64,000 bases of DNA from Nothophaeocryptopus gaeumannii (taxonomy: Eukaryota > Ascomycota > Dothideomycetes > Mycosphaerellales > Mycosphaerellaceae): NCBI GenBank assembly GCA_031771865.1, contig JASISA010000007.1, forward strand, positions 124,001 through 188,000, written 5' to 3'. The translations under genes and the position numbers were made by a program. Of the stretch, positions 55,010 to 64,000 are shown piece by piece (the first letter of the stretch is position 1; each line of letters opens with the position of its first letter). The notes under the pieces were generated by a model. It did no database searches. It was given only the letters and a program-made list of their open reading frames with translations, and had not been told where the DNA came from.

Positions 55010-57273
55010 ATGGCAGGGCCACAGGGAATGGCGTCGGTCGAGAGCCTGGCCAACCCCAACGCGCATCACGATGCCCTCGCGAGGCTCGAATCAAGACATC
55101 CCGCGCATGAGGACAAGGACATTGAGTTGGGCGAGAGAAATGCGCGGCCGGTTACCGACAATAGCGCGTCCGACACAGACGTTGAGAAGCAAGAGCCGCA
55201 CACAGAGGAGACAGAGGATGAGTTCAACAAAGACGGCACGATCAACGGGCGGTCGAAGGGCAAGATCGTAGTCATCATGTTGGCGCTGTGTTTGGCTGTC
55301 TTCCTGGCGGCGTTGGACGTGACAATCATCACCACCGCGCTGCCCACCATCAGCGAGCACTTCCACTCCTCCTCTGGCTACACATGGATTGGTTCTGCTT
55401 TCTTGCTCGCGAACGCAGCCTCCATCCCATCATGGGGCAAAGTCTCAGGTATGCGCTCCGTCAAGAACGAGAAGCGCTACTTTACTGACGGAACACAGAC
55501 ATCTTCGGCCGAAAGCCCATGCTTCTCTTTGCCAACATCATCTTCATGGTCGGCTCGCTTGTCGCCGCGCTATCCACCAGCATCGGCATGCTAATTGCGG
55601 CGCGAGCTGTCCAAGGTATCGGTGGTGGAGGTCTGATCATCCTTGTGAACATTGTCATTGGTGATCTGTTCCCACTGCGCATTCGTGGTGCTTTTTACGG
55701 TGTCATCGGAGGTGTTTGGGCAATCGCCTCATCTGTCGGTCCTATCGTGGGAGGTGCCTTTACGGAAGGTGTCAGCTGGCGATGGTGTTTCGTAAGTCTG
55801 AATCGCAGTGTGAGACAGGGAATATGCAAGCTAACACGTTGGCAGTACATCAATCTGCCACTGGATGGCATTGCGTTCTTCATCTTGCTGTTCTTCTTGG
55901 ATGTCAAGACACCGCGGACCAACATCCTCCAGGGACTTAAGGCGATTGACTGGGTCGGATCCTTTCTGGTTGTCGGTGGTACCCTCATGTTCCTGTTCGG
56001 TCTGCAGTATGGAGGCGTGACCGCGCCTTGGGATTCTGCTCTAGTCATCTGCCTCCTCGTTTTCGGAGTCTTCACGCTGGTAATTTTCATGATCTGGGAG
56101 ACAAGATTCGCCAAGTTCCCTATCATGCCCATCGAGATTTTCAACTCCATGAGCAACGGCTGCACATTGGGAGTGGTCTTTCTGCACGGATTCGTCTTCA
56201 TCTCGGCAAGCTACTACCTCCCTCTTTACTTCCAGGCAATCCGAGGTACAACTCCGATTCTGTCAGGAGTCTACTTACTTCCAACCGCTATCGCCCTGGC
56301 CGTTTCATCAGTCGGGACCGGAGTCTTCGTTGGGAAAGTCGGCAAATTCCACCCGCCAATCTACTTTGCTTTCTTCATGATGACACTAGGATACGGACTC
56401 TTCGTCGACTTCGACGCTAACAGCGGCTGGGCCAAGCTTATCGCCTTCCAGATCATCGCGGGTCTTGGAGTCGGTCCAATGTTCCAGTCTCCAATCATTG
56501 CGCTCCAGGCGCACATCAAACCGCGTGACATTGGAACCGCGACAGCCACCCTTGGTTTCATTCGCCAACTAGCAACATCCTCATCCGTCGTTATTGGAGA
56601 AGTCGTCTACCAGAACGAGATGAAGAAGAAGACCGCACAGCTTGCTGCGGTCCTTGATCCCGCACAACTCGGCCGTGTCGAGGGTGGTAATGCCGGCGCA
56701 AACACCCAATTCATCGACCAACTTCCAGAGCCCCAGAAGGGTGTTGTGCGTACGGCCTTCGCAGACTCTCTTCAGCCGATGTGGATCATGTACACTTGCT
56801 TCGCGGCCCTTGGCCTGATCGTCATGCTCGGCATCCGACCCAAGAAGCTCACGCGAGAGCATCGCGAAACCAAGACTGGTCTTGAGGCCGAGAAGGAAAA
56901 TGCTGCAGAGCGCGCCGCCGACCGCGAGTCGAAGCGCATGTCCAAGGCATCCAGACGCGCCTCCAGAGGCACCCACTCCGCGCGCTCAAGCCAGATTTTC
57001 GGTTCGCTCATCAGTCTGCACGGCCGTGGCGGTCCATCGCGGCCTGAATCGCAGAACGTCAACCGCAGTCGTCCGGACGTGAACATTAGTCGACCGGTCT
57101 CAGCGGCCATCAGCGGTACGACCATCGGCGAGGAGAGGGATTGGGCAGTCAGTCATGATGACCTGCCTCCTGTTCCCGCTATCCCGGAGAAGCATGCCAG
57201 CAAGCGGTATAGCGAGAATGATGACGAGGAGGGAGCTGCGCCGAGTCCTGTCGTGTCGATGCGTCATCCATGA
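55010..57273 (+). CDS. MFS drug:H+ antiporter, DHA2 type (14 TM)
   Basis: Three exons, 55010-55448, 55499-55791 and 55846-57273, coding for 719 residues; introns 50 and 54 nt. The second intron is a multiple of three without stop, but its product (VSLNRSVRQGICKLTRWQ) would interrupt the conserved WRWCF-YINLP junction, so it is spliced. After an acidic, Asn/Asp/Glu-rich cytosolic N-terminus of about 85 residues come the helices. Motif A is GKVSDIFGRKPMLL, motif B-like LIAARAVQGIGGGGLI and motif C VGPIVGGAFTEGVSWRW. The 14-helix layout and motif C mark an exporter. The 150-residue cytosolic C-terminus is Ser/Arg-rich (SKRMSKASRRASRG) and may be phosphorylated. Likely substrates are toxins or xenobiotics; none can be named. 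Confidence 0.9.
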
Positions 57274-59068
57274 CCGGCCAGCCCAATTGAAGCATACTGG
57301 ACACGGCCGATATCTTTGATGTATAGACTCTTTTTCCGTATTGTCACCACCGACCTTCTCTTGGGATCGAAGGCATTGCTTTTCTGGCGAGGCGTTTTGG
57401 AGCAACACAGCAACAACACAGTGAGACGACAAACTGCATGCGAGGAGAAGTTCGGCGGCATTTGTACTATATACAAGAAATAGACGGAAGTGACCGGAAG
57501 CTTGGATCACACAGCGGTGGCATGTCCGATTAGCGTCAGCATCGCAGGACTGCCCCATTTTGGACACTGAAGGATTCTTTGGAGGTTTTGGGACGAATTT
57601 CTCTTTGAAGAGAATACAGCATTGTAAAACAGTTTTGATGCGATGAGACGACAGAAGATACCACATGAGTTTTTCGGTTTTCCCCTATAGATGTATGAAG
57701 GAGTTGCTTCTCTATTCCAAAACGCCTTTCACAATTCCATCGCGAGAGACCATTCTGAAATTTTGTCGAAGGCTTCTGGGTTCGTGAAGACGAGAATCGC
57801 GGCAGGAAGCAGAGTACAACAGAGGGCTTAAACCCAAACACAACGATTTCTTTCTGGGTGATTAACACAGTCCTCTCCAGTGCCTCCAAAGCCGGACACA
57901 CGATGGCCTAGCTGGATCTGATATCACTAAGATGAAGACTTTTTTCCTTCTTCTTCTCAAAGGACAATTTCGTATAAGTCGGTTCAATATGACCCCTTTG
58001 GGTTGTGATTACAAGCTATTCTTCAAAATAGCGATCGTACCTTTTCCATTAGGCGTGCCGAGCGAAACGAATGAACTTCTTATCTAGAGGACTAAACGAT
58101 AATCTTTCAAGGCCTGATAAGCTTCTTCTCGCCGCTGCGATCGGAATATGCGTTGGGGTTTGGCCTTGGAGATAACCATGCAATAGTAGGTTGAGTGGCA
58201 TGCCAAGCAGAGCCGATAAAGAGAGTGTGTGCTTTCAACACAGTTTTCGTGTCCATCGCGACTGTGAGATGGAGTTCGTGCCTCGATCAGAAATCGTGAT
58301 GTTGTCTGCGAGCCTAGTAGCACACCTTCTAGGTCGTATCGAGGGCAAGAAGGGGGAAAAGAGAGAGCACCTTCTCATGCAAGAAAGCTTTTAGTTGTCT
58401 AATGTCGATTTTGAGGAGGCCGCGGAAGATGGTGGTGTGTAGCGACAGATGAGTCTGCTAGAAGCTCCATGTGCCTGAGATAGCGGAGACCGCGCATGAG
58501 GTTATCGAGGGTACGCGAGGCGTCAGATTGGCCACGGTCGCTCAGAGAGACGAATTTGTGGGTGATAAGCACGGTTGGGAATGCTCGTGATCTTGGTCTG
58601 ATCATGAGTGGAAAGTCAGCGATGGTGGTGATAATTTCCGCAGAAAGCGCGTGATGTATTCAATCCTTGCAGATGGCGTTGAGTAGGCGTGATGTCGGGA
58701 GAGATTGAGATCATGGTCGTACGGGCGTTGTCCGTGATGGAGAAACGAGCTTGTGGTGTCAAGTCGATCCTCGTTTCCTTTGGTGCACTCAGTGACCTTC
58801 AGTTGACTGAGGTGCATTTCTGAGAGCCTACGATTGCTTGCATGATTGAGACCACGCCGCATCTTTACAGAGCTCGTTAGCCAAACTTCGGTCTCTGCCA
58901 ACCAGGTGGCCCTGGCGTCAACATGGGCAGCATACGGGCAATGCCCAGGTGTGAGGGACATTCTGTCTTCTGATTCGAAGTGACCCCCGCATAACCGACC
59001 ACTTGAAGTTGAGATGCTATTCAATCTTTTCAAGATCGTGCGGCCTTTTGATGCTAGTCACACTACGC
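57274..59068. other. 1.8 kb gene-free interval
   Basis: Between the stops of the exporter and the DUF3140 gene. Short frames only (57536-57901, 58602-59033 minus), without motifs. It is more A/T-rich than its neighbours around 57540-58070, consistent with non-coding DNA. Confidence 0.5.
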
Positions 59069-59588
59069 CTACGACTTCTGTGGATCTGTGATATGAGTTA
59101 GTACGCCTCAGGTCACAGAAGACCAACACAGGTAGTAGCGTACCATGCCCCCAGTTCTTCAAGCTCTTTGCACTCTTGCTGTTTGGGTCCCCCTTCGCCT
59201 TGCCCTCCTGTGCAAGATGGCGCTTGTTATACGCAACGACTCTTCGCATGTGGTCGATATCATCCTGGTCGTACTTGCTCGGATCCTTCTTCGGGTTCTT
59301 CTTCAAGATTTCGATGATCTTGCGGCCACTAGACAGAAATGAGTATATCCATTCGAAGAGAGTGTGTCAATGGCATAGTTTACCTCTCATGGCCGATGGT
59401 CTCACCAGATCCGTCGTCCTTGTTCCATCCTGCGCCGGCAGATTCTTCTTTACCAAGCCAGTCGGTGAGTTCGTCGGCGCTCATATTGACGATTTCATTG
59501 AACTCTCTGAAAGGCCGTGTCAGTACCATGCTCTGGAATCAACGTCTTGCATTTCGTACTCAATGACTGTGTCGTTGTCCTTGACCAT
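59069..59588 (-). CDS. DUF3140 family protein
   Basis: Four exons, complement of 59560-59588, 59384-59506, 59144-59328 and 59069-59085, coding for 117 residues; introns 53, 55 and 58 nt, all GT-AG. The spliced protein reads MVKDNDTVIEEFNEIVNM, then SADELTDWLGKEES, ETIGHESGRKIIEILKKNP, DDIDHMRRVVAYNKRHLAQE and SLKNWGHDPQKS. This is the full DUF3140 pattern, shared by bacteria and fungi; the function is unknown. Fungal members are small, soluble and often stress-induced. The 17-base last exon supplies DPQKS, the conserved end after NWGH. Confidence 0.88.
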
Positions 59589-61309
59589 TTTCGGTGCTGT
59601 GCTGTGGAACGGCGTGACACGTAGGTAGGGATAAGAATATGCAAAAGATGGGCTTCTCCTGTATGAACCGCGATGGTATCTCAACAAAACACTTGGGCTT
59701 CGAAACATTGAATATACGTAGCTGTTCAAGAGATCTACATTGTCCTGCATGTATGCGGTCGTGAATGTAAGTGTCGTCATGACGTCAGTACCATTGCAAC
59801 ATTGACCACAGACTCTTCGATCGGTGACCAAAAACGTGGCATTGGAGCCATTTCAAGGGAAAAATTCGACCTCACCTGCTCAGCATTGGAGGAATATATG
59901 CCTCTATGTTTAGCGTCGCCAATGCGATTGCCTCCGCTCAGACGTCGCTTCCCCAGACTTGGAAAGTTCGGACTGGGCTGACAGTGGCGCAGAAAAGCTC
60001 TCCTACTGATCAAGGCTTTGAGCATTGCGCATCGTATTGTCGCAGATGAACAGGAGTTCACGCGGGTGTATGCTAGGGCTTCCGGGCTGAAATGAAAGTG
60101 AAGATTGGATCCGAATACTGTCCAGGCTTGCAGAGCTTATACCAAGAGGCGTGAAGTTGGTCAAGCCTGAAACAGCGATTTCTCGAATGTACTCTTGAGA
60201 CTCTTCCGAGGGGCATCGGGCTCCATGTCTTGAGACTCGAATAGGCCTGTGGGCGCCATCCTTGATCAATCTCCGCTGTTCCAAGTTGAAATGGTGCAGC
60301 CCGACGTTAGACGACGTGGGAACACTGGTCGGTGGTGCGAGTTACTGGATCACGGTCGTCCGAATAGGTCTGCCGATGAGGTGATGTTGTTGTCGGACGA
60401 AAACAAGGACATTGAAGACCATGTCGCTTCGGCCGGCACGTCTTTGATATGACATGTCAATTTTGAGTTTGGCTAGCGCGTCCCCGCCCTGGCTCGTGCC
60501 CCTTCTTTGGACGATCGTGGCTGCTCTGTTTGGGAAGCTCTGAAAGCTTACGGCAGGCGCGGTGCGCGTACACACTGAAACGCTTGTGACGTGGAGCTGT
60601 ACAGGCAGGTGCGATGCGGGAGCAAAACTTGGAATCTGCAGATTGGATGCATGTGCATGCAGGAGAGGAATCAGAGGATGCAGCCGTTAGCATTGACAGG
60701 CAGATTCGTCGAATTGGAGTTGTGGAAAGGGTCCGATTAAAACCCCTGCTAATAAACGAGCACTGGCGAGAGTGAATATGGACTAGCGGACAACTATAGC
60801 GCTCTGCCCCTTCACTTGAGTGCGCTGCCCCCAGTTTCGCAGCAGCATCTGTTGTCTAATGTCTGTTGTTCTGCTCTTCCAAGGCGTTCCTGCTGTGTTA
60901 CTCCCGCGCGGCCTCGTTGTTTGCCGCGTCATCACTGCTATTCTGTCCATTCTGCCTCCTTCTATTGTTGTGCTGCCATTCACCACCGAGGCGTTGTAGA
61001 CGTCAGCGTTACACGAAACGAGCAATCGCGGGTCCAGCATAGCATCCTTCACTTCTTCAGGGACGCGACCAACACGCGCACGAACTTCTTCCACGCTGCA
61101 TCATACGATACCCGCGCGCCGAGCGCCAACACACCAACCGCGAGCCGGTCATTTCCTTCCGCGTCGCTCTCACAGCATCGATATCGTCCACACCATCGGG
61201 TCGAACCGTTAATAGGGGATCGAGTCCCTGCAGGTGCGAGCGACACCGCACGTGAAAGAGTCAGGAGCCGCCGCATCAGAAACACCACACCGCCGGAGCA
61301 CATTCCACA
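59589..61309. promoter_or_regulatory. Divergent upstream region, DUF3140 / MSB1-like
   Basis: 1.7 kb between two divergent start codons. No coding signal recognised. The part nearest the MSB1-like ATG (60790-61300) is rich in C and T and is probably its 5' UTR and promoter. Confidence 0.5.
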
Positions 61310-64000
61310 ATGCCGCTCTTCTCCCGGTTTAAGAACAAGGGAGCACAGCCGGCAGCGAAGAAGCTGAGCGACTTCAGCAATGGCAATGGCAATGGCATCG
61401 CGCAGCCTCCGCAGCCTGCGCGATGGCAGTCCAATTGGGAAAGCACAACCATTGTGCCCGACGAGGTGCAGGAGCTGGTGCACCTTTGTACCGCAGAGAT
61501 GAAGATCAGAGGTACGTGGCATACAGGAGCCGTGTGATGTGATCGGGATGTCTAATATATATGTAGCTGAGGCACTCGATGCGCCGTTTATGCTTCTTCC
61601 ATTCAGGCTCGAGGCCACCGACTCACAAGGCGCACGCACTTTCGTGCGCAACTTCTACAAGGCCAATGCCGAGCGATCTTCGCAGTATCGCGGCGAATCG
61701 CTGAAGCAGGAGCTCCGACTCACCGATTCTCTGGTGCTCTGCAGCATTATTAAATGGTGCTGGAGCCGGATGCCCAATGGCGTGGTCTCTTGGCCAGTGT
61801 ATGAGGGCTTTCGCCTGGGTGAGAGAGAGTCCAGCATGGCGCGCAATGCATTCGACACATTCATTCCCATCGGCTGTGAGTCGGATGCCCGCAGACGCAT
61901 CATAGTCGATTTCTACGATCTTCTGGCGGCAGTTGCTGCACATGGCAAGATGAACGGGCTTGGTGGACGAAAGCTTTCACGACTGGCAGGATGGTGGGCT
62001 TTTGAACATTCAAATGATGGGAAAGGGTTTGAGATCGGTTACAAGTCGTGGACCAGTGCTGCCGACGCCTCCAGTCACTTGTTCTTCGCATACCTGCGAT
62101 CGCTGTCTCCGGACACGGACCCATCGCTGAACGTGATTGAGCGCATTCCGCGTTCACTGCAAGCTCTCCTTGCCCAGACAGAATACCCTCCGGAAACACC
62201 GACCTTGCTTCAACGATCTACGCCTCGAGTGGTCATGGTAGTTGATACTGTTTCGCCGACGCCGTTTGCTTTACTGAGAAGAGCAAAGCATTTCGAGTAC
62301 AGAGAGCGCGACAATGTTCTGCGCGACTTCTCCGAGTTCGATGATCCTGTTGAGGCATTGACGGATGAGTGCAAGCGCGTGCTCTACGCCATTTCCTCCG
62401 CAAACGTATCGACCACTGCGCGATCCCGACAGGGACCTGCTAAGCCAGACGAGTCCTGGTCTGCCTTCCAGAACCTCGGCTTTTCTGACATCGATGAGAA
62501 AGCACTTTCTCGCAAGTCTCCCACTAACGTGAACGGCTCGACGAAGACTGTGGGCCATGGACTGCGCACCGAACCAAGGTCGAGGAATGCCGATTCTAAC
62601 AGGCCGACAACTCCATCTTGGGCCGACTTCCTGTCATCTGGCTTTTCAGATGATGGCAGCGCCAAATCTCCGACTCTACTCTATCCTCCTGCCCAGGTAC
62701 TACCACCTCTGGGTAGCCGATCTTCGTCGCCTGGATTGCACAGCATCGTTGATGAGGGTCATCTGGCGCCAGGCGAACTGGCAGCGATTGCGACTGTGGA
62801 GCTCGACGATGCCTTCTGGTGGGTGTGGATGACCAGTCTCGCAAGTGAAGAGCCTTCTGAACGTAAAGCGGTCTTCGGCCGCTGCGCGCTCATCGAGACG
62901 ACCATCGGCAATGGTGCCTGGCTGATTATGGAGGAGCAAGTTAAGGGCGCATCTCCAGACCCGGTCGAGGGTGCTTACATTGCGCCGAAGAAGAGCATCT
63001 TCAGCTTCACAAAGCGCAGCCGCCTTGGTCGCAAGCGTTCGGTGGGCAAGAACAGCATGCCTGAGAAACCGACCGAGCGTCTCTTGTCCGCGACCCCAAG
63101 CAAGACCAGCATCACCAACGATCAGCACGCCAAGATCAAAGCCGCTGCTAGAGCGTTGACCCGCAACAAGCAGGATGGATCAGAATCGGATGCCGCTAGG
63201 CGCGGTCGTCACGATGATGCTCAGTCTACCAAGACGAACAGTATGCTTACCCTTGGCATTCAGAGCGAAGCTGGTCCTGCAATGAAGTGGGCGAGCTCGT
63301 ACGATAAGCATGCTATTCGGCAGCAGTATCTGGGCGATTCCTTCGCTGGCAAGGGAATGTCCAGAGAGAATCTTGTCCGGCAGATCTCCAACACAGGCAC
63401 GGAAACGGGTGCAGCGAGTCTCAAGCCGGCTGCATCTCCTGTTGCCCCGTCGGTGTCTTCGTTCAAACGAGAACAACCGCCGACTCACGAGCTACCTGCG
63501 CTGCCGGTCGATGAGCCTGCAGCTCTTGCTCCTGAACCCCCAAGCAAAGTCGAGAAAGCTCCACCTGCACCTGTGGTCCCAACAGCGCCCTCAACAGCAG
63601 CAACACAAGAGAGTATTCCGCCGGAACCCGCGAGTGCATTCGACAAAGAGATCGGCGGCGCTGCTGAGCCTTCGTCAGTGTCTAACAGACTTGGCCGGAA
63701 GCCAGTGCCTCGTGCAGATGACCATCCAGCGCATCGAGCACCAGAGATCCAGGGTCAGAAGCCAGTCACACCTGTGGCGAACTCAGCAGCGCTTGCGGCT
63801 CAGAAGGCAATGCAGTCGAAGTCCTCAACAGGCAGTCCAGAGAATAAGCTTAGGAAGCAGCCTGGTACTAGTGGTGGCTTCAAGAAGTTGTTCGGTAGGA
63901 AGAAGGACACCAACCGCGGAGACTCCTTCGACACAGCTCGACCAGGTAGCAATGGTCTTACTCTGCCCTCAGAGAGCGGCATTGGCAGAAGACTGTCTCA
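61310..64000 (+). CDS. MSB1/Mug8-domain morphogenesis protein (3' end outside window)
   Basis: Exons 61310-61511 and 61567 to beyond 64000; the 55-nt intron is GTACGT...TATGTAG. At least 878 residues are coded in the window. The N-terminal 450 residues form the MSB1/Mug8 domain, a RhoGAP-like fold: VQELVHLCTAEMKIR, DAPFMLLPFRLE, LVLCSIIKWCWSRMPNGVV, WPVYEGFRLGE, RRIIVDFYDLLAAVAAHGK and GRKLSRLAGWWAFEH, followed by an LLRRAKHFEYRERDNVL segment. The remainder is disordered, basic and rich in Ser, Pro and Ala (KRSRLGRKRSVGKN, then KKLFGRKKDTNRG). Yeast Msb1 acts with Cdc42 and Rho1 in bud-site growth and cell-wall control. A role in hyphal polarity is the likely equivalent. Confidence 0.85.

Noticed and set aside
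1..64000. CRISPR arrays, bacterial operons or complete transposons
   Set aside because: No regularly spaced repeats, no inverted-repeat-bounded transposase and no reverse-transcriptase signature seen; gene structure is eukaryotic throughout.

Overview
The window is nuclear DNA of a filamentous ascomycete, most likely a dothideomycete of the Mycosphaerellaceae type (inferred from gene content, not from a database search). The evidence is densely spaced genes with short GT-AG introns (about 50-90 nt, CTRAY-like branch points) and typical fungal families: Zn2Cys6 regulator, HET domain, heme-thiolate peroxidase, DUF3431, DUF3140, RTC4 and MSB1. Both strands are used, there is no operon structure, and several gene pairs are divergent and share an upstream region. 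All exon boundaries below were worked out by eye from frame continuity, splice sites and family conservation.

Layout. 1-8.4 kb holds housekeeping genes: PP2A methylesterase (cut by the left edge), an RTC4-domain protein, the CCAAT-binding subunit NF-YB, then a 2.4 kb gene-free stretch, prefoldin subunit 2 and CMC2. 8.8-10.5 kb is an uncharacterised protein. 11-12.6 kb is a damaged HET gene. 13-16.2 kb has mitochondrial ribosomal protein mL53, a GPI-anchored Ser-rich surface protein and orotate phosphoribosyltransferase. 16.5-24 kb is the decayed part of the window: a 3 kb gene relic with many stops and frame shifts, a secreted heme-thiolate peroxidase carrying one in-frame stop, and two tRNA-like relics. 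24-27.3 kb has the divergent pair VTA1 / ER thioredoxin-domain protein.

27.4-41.5 kb is a same-strand run: a peroxisomal-type acyl-CoA ligase, a CTF1/FarA-like Zn2Cys6 regulator, an epoxide-hydrolase-like enzyme and the SIN3 corepressor. The first three each have a CCGAGG/CCTCGG site upstream, the known binding core of CTF1/FarA regulators, so they may form a small cutin- or fatty-acid-use module. 42-44.1 kb has cytosine deaminase and uroporphyrinogen decarboxylase, tail to tail. 45.9-46.6 kb encodes a small secreted cysteine-rich protein (effector-like) behind a TATA box and an imperfect CAG/CAT repeat. 47-50.8 kb has a DUF3431 membrane protein and a secreted M28 aminopeptidase with a PA domain. 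51-52.9 kb is a low-complexity nuclear-type protein. 55-57.3 kb is a 14-TM DHA2-type MFS exporter with a 41-bp tandem repeat just before its start codon. The right end has a DUF3140 protein and the start of an MSB1-type morphogenesis gene cut by the right edge.

The most notable observations are the possible CTF1-type module, the micro-exons that split the zinc cluster of its regulator, the secreted Cys-rich candidate effector, the single nonsense codon in an otherwise clean peroxygenase gene, and the decayed 3 kb gene. I found no CRISPR array, no complete transposon and no clearly new multi-gene system.
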